From positions 1-64,000 of the forward strand of contig NZ_PYPS01000041.1 in assembly GCF_003027925.1 (NCBI RefSeq): a stretch of 64,000 bases of DNA, read 5' to 3'. The DNA comes from Micromonospora sp. RP3T (lineage in GTDB: Bacteria > Actinomycetota > Actinomycetes > Mycobacteriales > Micromonosporaceae). Below, piece after piece: positions 33,673 through 44,220 of the stretch. The position numbers and the translations under genes were made by a program. The notes beneath the pieces are model-generated. The model did no database searches. It was not told the origin of the DNA and saw nothing but the letters and a program-made list of their open reading frames with translations. The stretch's first letter is position 1. Every line of letters starts with the position of its first letter.

Positions 33673-33678
33673 TAGCCT
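33673..33678 (+). promoter_or_regulatory. -10 hexamer, leaderless amidotransferase/glnE operon
   Basis: TAGCCT, 7 nt before GTG 33686. It faces the LD-carboxypeptidase promoter; the two start codons are only 66 bp apart. Confidence 0.55.
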
Positions 33679-33685
33679 CGACGTC

Positions 33686-34453
33686 GTGGCGACCGCGCTG
33701 GTGATCGAGAACGACCCGACCGACGACCTCCGCCGACTGGGGGAGTGGCTCACCGAGGGGGGTCTGGAGCTGCACGTCCTGCGCCCGCACGCGGGCGACC
33801 CGCTCCCCGCCGACCTCGACGGGTACGCCGCCCTGGTGGTGCTCGGCGGCGACCAGCAGGCCTACCCGCTGGCCGACGCCAGCCCGGGCGCGCCCTGGTT
33901 CCCGGCGCTGGAGGGGCTGCTGCGCAAGGCGGTCCGCCACCGGCTGCCCACGCTGGCGATCTGCCTGGGCGCGCAACTGCTCGCCACCGCGCACGCCGGT
34001 CGGGTGGAGCGCAGCCCGTCCGGGCCGGAGGTCGGCCCCACCGTGGTCGGCCGGCGCGACGCCGCCGAGACCGACCCGCTGTTCCGCTTCGTGCCGCTGA
34101 TGCCCGACGTGCTCCAGTGGCACGCCGACGAGATCACCGAGCTGCCGCACGGCGCGACGCTGCTCGCCGCGTCCACCCGCTACCCGCACCAGGCGTTCCG
34201 CCTCGGCGACCGGGCCTGGGGGTTGCAGTTCCACATCGAGTGCGACACCGCGATGATCGCCGAGTGGTCACGCGACTCGGCCACGCTCGCCGAGCTGGGC
34301 TACGACCCGGAGCTGGTGGTGGCCGCGTGCGACCGGGCGATGGCCGACGTCGAGGAGGCCTGGCAGCCGTTCGCGGTCCGGTTCGCCGCGCTCGCGCTCG
34401 GCGAGCTCGGCGACGACAGCCCGCGCCGCAGCCTGCCGCTGCTCGGGGCGTGA
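33686..34453 (+). CDS. Class I glutamine amidotransferase-like protein
   Basis: 255 residues. The GATase1 triad is visible: nucleophile Cys in LAICLGAQLLA (usually G-x-C-x-G), His in GLQFHIECD, with Glu two residues later. It is a stand-alone domain of the GuaA-like/YfeJ type rather than a fused synthetase, so its acceptor reaction is unknown. Its stop is one base from the GTG of glnE, suggesting co-transcription with the glutamine synthetase modifier and a link to glutamine metabolism. Confidence 0.85.
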   Translation: MATALVIENDPTDDLRRLGEWLTEGGLELHVLRPHAGDPLPADLDGYAALVVLGGDQQAYPLADASPGAPWFPALEGLLRKAVRHRLPTLAICLGAQLLATAHAGRVERSPSGPEVGPTVVGRRDAAETDPLFRFVPLMPDVLQWHADEITELPHGATLLAASTRYPHQAFRLGDRAWGLQFHIECDTAMIAEWSRDSATLAELGYDPELVVAACDRAMADVEEAWQPFAVRFAALALGELGDDSPRRSLPLLGA

Positions 34454-34454
34454 G

Positions 34455-37400
34455 GTGACCCGGCCGGCCCGCGGGCGCCTGGCCCGCTACGGCTTCGCCG
34501 AGAGCGACACCGGTCCACGCGCCGTCGACCTGCTCGGCCCGGACGGGCTCGGCCTGTGGCGGCCGGACACCCAGGAACCCACCGACGACCAGGCGGTCGA
34601 GCTGCTCACCGCGCTCTCCCGGGCCGCCGACCCGGACCTGGCGCTGCGCCAGCTCCACCGGCTCGTCGAGGCGGAACGGCAGCACGGCGACGAGGTCGCC
34701 GTCCGCGACGCGCTCGCCGCCGACCCCGGGCTACGCCGCCGGCTGGTCGCGGTGCTCGGCGCGTCCTCGGCGCTCGGCGACCACCTGGTCGCCAACCCCG
34801 GGCAGTGGGCGGTGCTGGCCACCGAGCCGGACGGGCTCGCCCCGACCGCCGACGGCCGGCTCGACCTGACCGCCGCCGCCAAGCTGACCACGCTCACCGG
34901 CGCGGTCCCGCTGCTGCGGCAGGCGTACCGGTTGGCGCTGCTGCGGATCGCGGCGGCCGACCTGACCGGCGGGCGCGGCCTGGAGCAGACCATGGCCGCG
35001 CTGTCCGGCCTGGCCGACGCCACGCTGGCCACCGCCTACGACATCGCGGTCGACGAGCTGCCCGCGGGCACCGCCCCGCCCCGGCTCGCGGTGGTCGCGA
35101 TGGGCAAGTGCGGCGGCGACGAGCTGAACTACGTCTCCGACGTCGACGTCATCTTCGTCGCCGCCAATGACGACGACCTGAGCGCCGCCACCCAGGTCGC
35201 CACCCGGCTGATCGGGATCTGCGGGCTGGTCGCGTGGCCGGTCGACGCCGCGCTGCGCCCGGAGGGCAACCGGGGTCCGCTGGTCCGCACGCTCGCCAGC
35301 CACCTGGCCTACTACAAGCGCTGGGCCCGCACCTGGGAGTTCCAGGCGCTGCTCAAGGCCCGCCCGGCGGCCGGTGACCTGGCGCTGGCGCGGGAGTGGA
35401 TCGCGGCGCTCGCCCCGCTGGTCTGGACCGCGGCGGAGCGGCCGGAGGCGGTCTCCGACGTCCGGTCCATGCGCCGCAAGATCCTCGACAACGTGCCGCC
35501 GAAGGAGCTGGAACGCGAGATCAAGCGCGGCCCGGGCGGGCTGCGCGACATCGAGTTCGCCGTCCAACTGCTCCAGCTCGTGCACGGCCGCGGCGACGAG
35601 TCGCTGCGCGTGCCGGGCACCCTGCCGGCGCTGCGCGCCCTGGTCGCCGGCGGCTACGTCGGCCGCGCCGACGGCGAGGCGCTGCTGCGCGGCTACCGCT
35701 TCCTGCGCGCCGTCGAGCACCGGCTCCAGCTCCAGGGCCTGCGCCGTACGCACACCGTGCCGACCGAGCCGGCCGCGCTGCGCTGGCTCGCCGCCGCGCT
35801 CGGCTACGCGGCCACCCCGGGCCGCAGCGCCGTCGAGGAGTTCCGCGCCGAGTGGGTCACCCACGCCACCGAGGTACGCCGGCTGCACGCGAAACTGCTC
35901 TACCGGCCGTTGCTGGAGTCGGTGGCCCGGGTGCCGGCCGAAGGGCTGCGGCTCACCCCGCAGGCGGCCCGGCACCGGCTGGAGGTGCTCGGCTTCGCCG
36001 ACCCGGCCGGCGCGCTGCGGCACCTCCAGGCGCTCACCGGCGGCGTCAGCCGCACCGCCGCGATCCAACGCACGCTGCTGCCGGTGCTGCTCGACGAGTT
36101 CGCCGACGCCCCGGAGCCGGACCGCGGCCTGCTCAACTACCGGCAGGTGTCCGACAAGCTCGGCAGCACCCCGTGGTATCTCCGCCTGCTGCGCGACTCC
36201 GGCCCGGTCGCGCGCCGGCTGGCCCGGGTGCTCTCCTCCTCCCGGTACGCGGCCGACCTGCTGGCCCGGGAGCCGGAGGCGCTGCGGCTGCTGGCCGAGG
36301 ACAGCGAGTTGACCCCGCGTCCCCGGGAGACGCTCGTGGAGGGCTTCGTGGCGGCGGCGGCCCGGCACGAGGACCCGGTCGAGGCCACCCGGGCGGTCCG
36401 CGCGCTGCGCCGCCGCGAGCTGGTCCGGATCGCCGCCGCCGACGTGCTCAGCCGGGCCGGGTCGCTCGCCCCGCTCACCCCACGCCCGCCGGGCGGCGGG
36501 GCACGCCGTCCCACGGTGGTGGACGTCAGCGCGGTCGGCACCGCGCTCTCCCACGTCACCGACGCGACGCTGGCCGCCGCGCTGCGCGCCGCCCGGGTCG
36601 CCCAACCCGGGCCGCCGGGTCTGCGCTTCGCCGTGATCGGCATGGGCCGGCTCGGCGGGTACGAGTCCAACTACCTCTCCGACGCCGACGTGCTGTTCGT
36701 CTACGACCCGCCGCCCGGGGCGGACGAGAGCGCGGCCGGGGCCGCCGGCGCCGCCGCGCACGCGGTCGCCGAGGAGCTGCGCCGGCTGCTCTCCGCGCCG
36801 GCGCCCGACCCGCCGCTCGGCGTCGACGCCGACCTGCGCCCGGAGGGCCGGCAGGGTCCGCTGGTCCGCAGCCTGGCCGCGTACGCGCAGTACTACGCGC
36901 GCTGGTCGAAGGTGTGGGAGGCGCAGGCGCTGCTGCGGGCGCGGTTCGTCTGCGGCGACGCCGACCTGGGCGCCGAGTTCGAGGCGATGGTCGAGCCGGT
37001 GCGCTACCCGGCCGACGGGCTGAGCCGTGAGCAGGTGGTGGAGATCCGCCGGATCAAGGCGCGGGTGGAGACCGAGCGGCTGCCCCGGGGCGCCGACCCG
37101 GCCACCCACACCAAGCTGGGCCGGGGCGGGCTCGCCGACGTCGAGTGGGCCGTGCAACTGCTCCAGCTCCGGCACGCCGGCCGGCTGCCCGCGCTGCGTG
37201 GCACCCGTACCCTCGATGCCCTCGCGGCGGCCCGCGAGGCCGGCCTGCTCGACCCGGACGACGCGGCCGAGCTGGCCGCCGGCTGGACGCTCGCCGCGCA
37301 GGTCCGCGACGCGCTGATGCTGGTGCGCGGCCGGGCCGGTGACCAACTGCCCCGGCACGGGGTGGAGCTGGCCGGCGTGGTGCGCCTGCTCGGCCACGAG

Positions 37401-37487
37401 GACCCGGGCGAGTTCCTCGACGAGTACCTGCGCACCGGCCGCCACTCGCGCACCGTCGTCCAGCGCATCCTCGAAGCCCCGCTGTAA
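34455..37487 (+). CDS. glnE: Bifunctional glutamine synthetase adenylyltransferase/deadenylase
   Basis: 1010 residues, full length for GlnE. It has two nucleotidyltransferase domains: AMGKCGGDELNYVSDVDVIFV near residue 214 (deadenylase) and GMGRLGGYESNYLSDADVLFVYD near 728 (adenylylase). Each carries the S-D-x-D metal-binding aspartates and is followed by a helical GlnD-like regulatory domain. It adds or removes AMP on a GS tyrosine. The likely target is GlnA at 42120-43544, which keeps that Tyr; GlnA2 does not. The TAA stop is itself part of a dispersed repeat copy. Confidence 0.94.
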   Translation: MTRPARGRLARYGFAESDTGPRAVDLLGPDGLGLWRPDTQEPTDDQAVELLTALSRAADPDLALRQLHRLVEAERQHGDEVAVRDALAADPGLRRRLVAVLGASSALGDHLVANPGQWAVLATEPDGLAPTADGRLDLTAAAKLTTLTGAVPLLRQAYRLALLRIAAADLTGGRGLEQTMAALSGLADATLATAYDIAVDELPAGTAPPRLAVVAMGKCGGDELNYVSDVDVIFVAANDDDLSAATQVATRLIGICGLVAWPVDAALRPEGNRGPLVRTLASHLAYYKRWARTWEFQALLKARPAAGDLALAREWIAALAPLVWTAAERPEAVSDVRSMRRKILDNVPPKELEREIKRGPGGLRDIEFAVQLLQLVHGRGDESLRVPGTLPALRALVAGGYVGRADGEALLRGYRFLRAVEHRLQLQGLRRTHTVPTEPAALRWLAAALGYAATPGRSAVEEFRAEWVTHATEVRRLHAKLLYRPLLESVARVPAEGLRLTPQAARHRLEVLGFADPAGALRHLQALTGGVSRTAAIQRTLLPVLLDEFADAPEPDRGLLNYRQVSDKLGSTPWYLRLLRDSGPVARRLARVLSSSRYAADLLAREPEALRLLAEDSELTPRPRETLVEGFVAAAARHEDPVEATRAVRALRRRELVRIAAADVLSRAGSLAPLTPRPPGGGARRPTVVDVSAVGTALSHVTDATLAAALRAARVAQPGPPGLRFAVIGMGRLGGYESNYLSDADVLFVYDPPPGADESAAGAAGAAAHAVAEELRRLLSAPAPDPPLGVDADLRPEGRQGPLVRSLAAYAQYYARWSKVWEAQALLRARFVCGDADLGAEFEAMVEPVRYPADGLSREQVVEIRRIKARVETERLPRGADPATHTKLGRGGLADVEWAVQLLQLRHAGRLPALRGTRTLDALAAAREAGLLDPDDAAELAAGWTLAAQVRDALMLVRGRAGDQLPRHGVELAGVVRLLGHEDPGEFLDEYLRTGRHSRTVVQRILEAPL

Positions 37488-37540
37488 GGAGGGGCCCCCG
37501 GTTAACGCATTCGGCATAGCAGGGGGCCCCGCTTAACACC
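37485..37540. repeat. Dispersed GC-rich repeat, copy C
   Basis: TAAGGAGGGGCCCCCGGTTAAC and GGGGGCCCCGCTTAACACC arms around an A/T-containing centre. The first three bases are the stop codon of glnE; the copy sits between converging genes. Confidence 0.8.
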
Positions 37541-37548
37541 GCGGGCGG

Positions 37549-39117
37549 TCAGCTGGTGAGCGTGTAGGTGCCGGGGCGGGGCACCGTGACGGTGAGCCAG
37601 TCGCCGTCGGGGGAGAGCGTGGCGCCGCCGGTGACGGACAGCCAGCGGTCGTGGCGGACCCGGAGCGGCACCGGACCGGCGACGGGGGCGCGGAACGTGA
37701 CCGAGGCGCCGTCCTGCCGGAGCAGTTCACCGGGCGCGCCGACCAGCGGCGTGGGGTCGGCGACCGCGTACAGCCGCCAGTGCCGGTCCGACCAGACCTC
37801 GGTCAGGTACGGCTGCCCGGCGGCCACCAGCTCCGCCTCCGGCCGCCCCACCCAGGACAGTTCCGCGTCCGGCACGGCGACGTACTGCACCGCGTTGTCG
37901 GCCAGCCAGGCCCGGTAGCTGTCGGCGGTCAGCGGGACGCCGGTGCCGGCAGCGCCTGGCACGGTGGTGAAGAACAGCGGGTTGCGGTCGATGTCGGCCT
38001 GCCGCAGCCAGCCCCGGGCCAGCGGCACCTCGCCGAGGCGGGCGGCCTCCCAGTAGTTGCGGGTCGGCAGCACCTCCACCCGCCCGGTGAGCCCGCGCCG
38101 GGCCAGCTCCGCCCGCAACGGCGCGAAGTACGCCGGATCGGCCGTCGGGTCGCCGGCGCTGCGCAGGTCGGCGGTGACCACCGGCGGCTGCCACCAGCAG
38201 ACCACCGCGAGCAGCGCGGCCAACCCGACCGCCCCGGCGGCCCGGGGCAGTCTGGTCAGGACGCGCGGCAGGGTCGCGGCGGCGGCCAGCACCGGCAGCG
38301 CGAACATCACCACCAGCCGGGTGGCGTTCAGCCCGACCGGGGTGGGCAGCAACGCCGCCGCCAGCACCCCGGCCGCGGAGAGCAGCGCGCCCACCCGCAC
38401 CGGCCGGTACGCCACCAGCGCCGCGACCAACAGGCTGGTCACCACGGCGTGGACCGTGTCCGCCCGGCTGATGTTCATCCAGCCGCCCTCCCCGAACAGC
38501 AGCCCGGTCACCGCGAGCGGCCCGGCCGCCGGCACGGCGAGCAGCAGGCCGTCGGCGTACCGGCGGGTGAGCAGCAGCGCGACGCCGGCGAGCCCGACGA
38601 ACAGCCCGGCCACCGGGCTGGCCGCGGAGGCGAGCAGCGCGGCGACGGCGACCGTCGCGGCGCGTACCCGGTTGACCCGACCGGTCACCTCGGCGGGCAG
38701 CGTCAGGGCGAGCAGCGCGGCCAGGCCGAACGTGACGCCGAGCGCGTAGGTGACCCGGCCGGAGACCAGGTTGCCGGCGATCGTGACGACCCCGACCAGG
38801 CTGCCGAGCAGGGGGCGGGGCACCCGGAGCCGGACCAGCAGGGCCGCGAACGCGGTGGCCGAGGCGAGCAGGGTGAGCGCGCCGGTGGGGCGTACCCCGA
38901 GCAGCGCCATCAGCGGCGGCGAGACGAGGCTGTAGCCCCACGGGTGCACGCCGCCGTACCAGCGCAGGTCGACCAGGGCCGGCCCGTGCGCGGCGACGAA
39001 GCCGGCGCGCGCCACCTGGGCGGACAGGTCCGAGCCGGTGGCCGGCAGGACGAGGAGGAGCACGGCGAGGACGAGCGCCGACGCGGCGGACACCGCCACC
39101 ACCCGACCGCCCCGCAT
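37549..39117 (-). CDS. Polytopic membrane protein, GT-C-like
   Basis: 522 residues. About ten hydrophobic segments occupy the first 330 residues; a soluble, probably extracellular C-terminal domain (about 340-522) follows, containing FFTTVPGAAGTGVPL and a beta-rich end. The layout resembles GT-C glycosyltransferases or their accessory proteins, but no sugar-donor motif is certain. ATG 39117 has AGGAGG upstream. It is divergent from the MptB genes by 45 bp, suggesting a cell-envelope glycan role. Confidence 0.65.
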   Translation of the reverse strand: MRGGRVVAVSAASALVLAVLLLVLPATGSDLSAQVARAGFVAAHGPALVDLRWYGGVHPWGYSLVSPPLMALLGVRPTGALTLLASATAFAALLVRLRVPRPLLGSLVGVVTIAGNLVSGRVTYALGVTFGLAALLALTLPAEVTGRVNRVRAATVAVAALLASAASPVAGLFVGLAGVALLLTRRYADGLLLAVPAAGPLAVTGLLFGEGGWMNISRADTVHAVVTSLLVAALVAYRPVRVGALLSAAGVLAAALLPTPVGLNATRLVVMFALPVLAAAATLPRVLTRLPRAAGAVGLAALLAVVCWWQPPVVTADLRSAGDPTADPAYFAPLRAELARRGLTGRVEVLPTRNYWEAARLGEVPLARGWLRQADIDRNPLFFTTVPGAAGTGVPLTADSYRAWLADNAVQYVAVPDAELSWVGRPEAELVAAGQPYLTEVWSDRHWRLYAVADPTPLVGAPGELLRQDGASVTFRAPVAGPVPLRVRHDRWLSVTGGATLSPDGDWLTVTVPRPGTYTLTS

Positions 39118-39162
39118 GCCCACCTCCTGATCGCGAACCACCGTACTGGCAGCATTACGAGG

Positions 39163-40566
39163 GTGTCTCACCACCTCTCGCGCTGGACCGGCCTGGCGGG
39201 CTCGGTGCTGCTCGCCGTGGCCGCGTACGTCGGCGGCGCCCTGCCCGACGGCGAACTGCGCCCCACCCCGGTCAGCATCTGGCAGGGCCCGGACGGGCCG
39301 CTGATCATCGGACTGTGGCTGGTCGGCACCGCGCTGCTGGCCTGGGCGTGGTGGTCGTTGCGGAACCGAGTGCCCTCGGCCAGGTGGGCGTTGGTGACCG
39401 TCGCGCTGTGGATGCTGCCGATGCTTGTCGCCCCGCCGCTGGGCAGCCGGGACGTCTACGCGTACGCCTGCCAGGGTGCCAGCTTCTCGGCCGGGATCAA
39501 CCCGTACGAGCAGGGCGTGTCGGCGCTGCCCTGCCCGTGGCTGGACACCATCTCGTACATCTGGCGGGACACGCCGGCACCGTACGGGCCGCTGTTCGTG
39601 CTGATCGCCGGCGCGGTGGTCAAGGCCACCGGGTCGCTGTGGGGGGCCGTGGCGCTGTTCCGGGCGCTCGCCGTGGCCGGGGTGGCGCTGACCGCCTGGG
39701 CGCTGCCGGCGCTGGCCCGCCGCTGCGGGGTGCCGCCGAAGCAGGCGCTCTGGCTGGCGCTGGCCAGCCCACTGGTGCCGGTGCACCTGGCCTCCGGGGC
39801 GCACAACGACGCGATGATGGTCGGCCTGCTCGTCGCCGGGCTGGCCGTGGTGGCGAGCCGGCCGGGCCGCCCCGGGCCGTTGCTCGCCGGCGGGTTGCTG
39901 CTCGGCCTGGCCGCCGGCATCAAGGTCACCGCGCTGGTGGTGGTGCCGTTCGCGGCGCTCGCCGCGGTCGTCGGGTCGTACCGGATCCGGACGCTGGTCC
40001 GCGACGGCGGGTGGGTGGTCGGCGGCGCGCTGGCCGCGCTGGCCGGCGCGACGCTCGTGGCCGGTCTCGGGCTCGGCTTCATCAGCGGCCTGGAGCAGGG
40101 CGGGCTGGTGGTGGCCTGGACCTCGCCGCCGACCGCGGTCGGGCAGACCGTCGGCTACCTGCTGGCGCCGTTCGGCGTGCACGTCGACGCGCTGCCGGTG
40201 ACCCGCGCGATCGGCATGGTGGTGCTTGTCGCGCTGCTGGTGTGGCTCTGGTTCCGGGCGTGGCGCCGGGGCGAGCCGTTCTGGTACGCGGCGCTGGCGC
40301 TGGTCGCCACCGTCGCGCTCGCCCCGCTGTTCCACCCCTGGTACTGGCTCTGGCCGCTGGCCGTGCTCGCCGCCACCGCGCGCCGCACGCGCTGGTTCTC
40401 GATCGTCACAGTGGTGTCGTCGTTCCTGGTGCTGGCGGACGGGACCGGTTTACCCCGGTACACCAAGATGCCGGGTGCGCCGCTGATGACGCTGTTCGTG
40501 ATAGTGCTGGTCGTGTGGTTGGTACGGTCGGCTCGGAAGGGGCGGCAGCCGGTTCCGGTGGAGTGA
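39163..40566 (+). CDS. mptB: MptB-like polyprenol-phosphomannose alpha-1,6-mannosyltransferase
   Basis: 467 residues and about eleven membrane segments. Family hallmarks are PPLGSRDVYAYACQG near residue 88, with the acidic residue of the first long loop; IWRDTPAPYGPLFVLIAG; and LAPLFHPWYWLWPLAV. MptB enzymes extend the alpha-1,6-mannan core of lipoglycans from polyprenyl-phosphate mannose. A near paralogue lies 5 bp downstream in the same operon. Exact specificity is not readable. Confidence 0.8.
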   Translation: MSHHLSRWTGLAGSVLLAVAAYVGGALPDGELRPTPVSIWQGPDGPLIIGLWLVGTALLAWAWWSLRNRVPSARWALVTVALWMLPMLVAPPLGSRDVYAYACQGASFSAGINPYEQGVSALPCPWLDTISYIWRDTPAPYGPLFVLIAGAVVKATGSLWGAVALFRALAVAGVALTAWALPALARRCGVPPKQALWLALASPLVPVHLASGAHNDAMMVGLLVAGLAVVASRPGRPGPLLAGGLLLGLAAGIKVTALVVVPFAALAAVVGSYRIRTLVRDGGWVVGGALAALAGATLVAGLGLGFISGLEQGGLVVAWTSPPTAVGQTVGYLLAPFGVHVDALPVTRAIGMVVLVALLVWLWFRAWRRGEPFWYAALALVATVALAPLFHPWYWLWPLAVLAATARRTRWFSIVTVVSSFLVLADGTGLPRYTKMPGAPLMTLFVIVLVVWLVRSARKGRQPVPVE

Positions 40567-40571
40567 GGAGT

Positions 40572-42041
40572 GTGCCGGTGAGCGAGCCCGACGCGCCGGT
40601 GCGGCCGGTGGCCGCCGCGCTCGCCCGGTACGCCGGACTCGTCGGCGCGGTCCTGCTCACCGCCGCCGGCTGGCTGGGCGGGGCGCTGCCCGACGCGCCG
40701 CCGCGTACCACGCTCGCCGGTCTCTGGCAGGCCCCGCACGGGCCGGTGACGCTCGCCTGCTGGCTGGTGGGGACCGTGCTGCTGGTCGGCGCCTGGTGGT
40801 CGCTGCGCTGGGGCGCCCCGTCGGGCCGGTGGGCGTACCTGACGGCCGGGCTCTGGTCGCTGCCGCTGCTGGCCGCGCCGCCGCTGGGCAGCCGCGACGT
40901 CTACTCGTACGCCTGCCAGGGCTGGACCTGGACGCAGGGGGTCAGCCCGTACCGGGTGGGGGTGGCGGCGGCCGGCTGTCCGTGGACCGGTTCGGTGTCG
41001 CCGATCTGGCGGGACACGCCCGCGCCGTACGGGCCGTTCTTCGTGTTGCTGGCCGGGCTGGCGGTGCTCGCCGGCGGTGGCCTGGTCGGGGCGATCGTGC
41101 TGCTGCGGCTGGTCGCGGTGGCCGGGGTGCTGCTGGTCGCCGTCGCCCTGCCCGGCCTGGCCCGGGCCGCCGGGGTGCCGGCCCGCCGCGCGGCCTGGCT
41201 GGTGCTGGCCTGCCCGCTGGTCGGGGTGCACCTGGTGGCCGGCGCCCACAACGACGCGCTCGCGCTCGGGCTGCTCCTGCTCGGGCTGCTGGCGCTCGTC
41301 CGCCGGCCGGGCACGCCGCGCGCGCTGCTGGTGGCCGGCGTGTTGTTGGGCCTGGCGGTCGCGGTGAAGGCGGTCGCCGTGGTGGCGCTGCCGTTCGCGG
41401 CGCTCGCCGCGGTGTCCGGCCGGCACACCTGGCGGGCGCTGCTGCGCGACGGTGGCCGGCTGGCCGCGGCGGTGCTCGGCACGCTGCTGGTCCTCTCGCT
41501 CGCCACCGGCCTGGGGTTGGGCTGGGTGGACGGGCTCGGCCGCAGCGGCGACTCGCAGCAGTGGACCTCGCCGCCGACCGCTGTCGGGTTCGTGATCGAC
41601 TACGCCGGCGAGTGGGCCGGGCGTGACCCGCACGCGGTGCCGGTGACCCGGATGGTCGGGCTGGTGCTGCTGGCCGGGCTGCTGGTGGCGCTCTGGTGGG
41701 GGGTGTGGACGACGCTGCGCCGGTCGGGCGCGGATCGGCAGCGGGTGACGTTGTTCGGGGCCGGGCTGGCGTTGGCCGCCACCGTGCTGCTCGCCCCGGT
41801 CTTCCACCCCTGGTACGCGGTCTGGCCGCTGGCCCTGCTCGCGGTGGCGGTGGTGTCGCCGGCCCGGACCGTCTGGTTCGTGGCGCCCTGCGCGGTGGCC
41901 TCGGTGCTCACGCTGCCCGACGGCACGAACCTGGCCCGGTTCACCAAGGCGCCCGGCGCGGTGCTGATGACGGCGCTGGTGGTGGCCGTCGTGGTGGCCG
42001 GTGTCCGGGCCGGCCTGCGCCGCCGGCACGTGCCGCGCTGA
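40572..42041 (+). CDS. MptB-like mannosyltransferase, tandem paralogue
   Basis: 489 residues, sharing with its upstream neighbour PPLGSRDVYSYACQG, PIWRDTPAPYGPFFVLLAG, AGAHNDALALG, SPPTAVGFVIDY and LAPVFHPWYAVWPLALL. GTG 40572 has GTGAGGAG in front. The pair is a tandem duplication; the two proteins may add different residues or work as a complex. A hairpin terminator follows. Confidence 0.8.
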   Translation: MPVSEPDAPVRPVAAALARYAGLVGAVLLTAAGWLGGALPDAPPRTTLAGLWQAPHGPVTLACWLVGTVLLVGAWWSLRWGAPSGRWAYLTAGLWSLPLLAAPPLGSRDVYSYACQGWTWTQGVSPYRVGVAAAGCPWTGSVSPIWRDTPAPYGPFFVLLAGLAVLAGGGLVGAIVLLRLVAVAGVLLVAVALPGLARAAGVPARRAAWLVLACPLVGVHLVAGAHNDALALGLLLLGLLALVRRPGTPRALLVAGVLLGLAVAVKAVAVVALPFAALAAVSGRHTWRALLRDGGRLAAAVLGTLLVLSLATGLGLGWVDGLGRSGDSQQWTSPPTAVGFVIDYAGEWAGRDPHAVPVTRMVGLVLLAGLLVALWWGVWTTLRRSGADRQRVTLFGAGLALAATVLLAPVFHPWYAVWPLALLAVAVVSPARTVWFVAPCAVASVLTLPDGTNLARFTKAPGAVLMTALVVAVVVAGVRAGLRRRHVPR

Positions 42042-42060
42042 CCCCGGCCCGGCAGCGGAA

Positions 42061-42101
42061 CGGCCGGGCCGGCCCCGCGGAAGGCGGAGCCGGCCCGGCC
42101 G
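42061..42101. terminator. Bidirectional hairpin between mptB paralogue and glnA
   Basis: CGGCCGGGCCGGC (42061-42073) pairs with GCCGGCCCGGCCG (42089-42101). Confidence 0.72.
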
Positions 42102-42119
42102 GTGCTGACGGGAGTGTGC

Positions 42120-43544
<1,425 letters not shown>

Positions 43545-43624
43545 ACGTCCTCCTGGCAGGTCCACTCCGGTGGCTGACTCTTGGCGACGCTATGGCCGGG
43601 GGGTTGCCCGGCCATGTCTCCTCT

Positions 43625-43640
43625 GTTTCCGCCGTGTTAC
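43625..43640. promoter_or_regulatory. GlnR box upstream of glnA
   Basis: Read on the minus strand it is GTAAC-ACGGCG-GAAAC, an exact match to gTnAc-n6-GaAAc, 80-96 bp before the glnA start. Confidence 0.7.
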
Positions 43641-43724
43641 GTCGCTAGCGGAGCGTCATCGCCCGCGCGGTCTGCCCGACCTTGAGCGCCTTGTCGGATT
43701 TTTCGGTGGGCGTCGAGACGGCGC

Positions 43725-43730
43725 TACCCT
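43725..43730 (+). promoter_or_regulatory. -10-like hexamer, leaderless RDD gene
   Basis: TACCCT ends 6 nt before GTG 43737. Confidence 0.45.
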
Positions 43731-43736
43731 GGCCGC

Positions 43737-44138
43737 GTGACCGATACCGCCGCCGCACCGGTGCCACCCGCCACCGATCCCGCCTTCACGCCCCCGAGCC
43801 TCGGCCGCCGGTTCGGCGCGCTGATCATCGACTGGGTGCTCTGCCTGATGGTCGCCCGGTCCTTCGCCGACCCGGTCCGCGACGGGTGGCCGCCGGTGGC
43901 GGTGCTGATCCTGGAGTACGGCTTCTTCCTCGGCCTCTTCGCCCAGACCCCCGGCATGTACCTGACCCGGCTGCGTTGCGTCGCCTGGGCCGACGGCGGT
44001 CGGATCGGGCTGGTCCGCGGGCTGCTGCGGGGCCTCCTGCTGTCCCTCGTCGTACCGGCCCTGATCATGGACCAGCACCGTCGTGGCCTGCACGACCGGC
44101 TGACCGGCGCGGTCGTCACCGACGCGCCGCGCCGCTGA
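43737..44138 (+). CDS. RDD family membrane protein
   Basis: 133 residues with about three membrane segments. The RDD signature (LGRRFGALIIDWVLC, with the Arg and Asp) opens the domain; GMYLTRLRCVAWADGGRIG and HDRLTGAVV follow. In actinobacteria an RDD gene usually sits between glnA and the DUF4191/lipA genes, as here. Transport or membrane-homeostasis roles have been proposed for the family; not assignable. Confidence 0.83.
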   Translation: MTDTAAAPVPPATDPAFTPPSLGRRFGALIIDWVLCLMVARSFADPVRDGWPPVAVLILEYGFFLGLFAQTPGMYLTRLRCVAWADGGRIGLVRGLLRGLLLSLVVPALIMDQHRRGLHDRLTGAVVTDAPRR

Positions 44139-44165
44139 CCGCACCCGAAGAAGCTGACCGCACAC

Positions 44166-44205
44166 GAGAAAGGAGCCGACCCCGCGCGGGGCCGGCTCCT
44201 TTCTC
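44166..44205. terminator. Bidirectional hairpin terminator
   Basis: GAGAAAGGAGCCG (44166-44178) pairs with CGGCTCCTTTCTC (44193-44205), with a further GC stem inside; T-rich on the plus-strand exit. Lies between converging RDD and DUF4191 genes. Confidence 0.8.
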
Positions 44206-44220
44206 CGCGTACGCCGGAAG

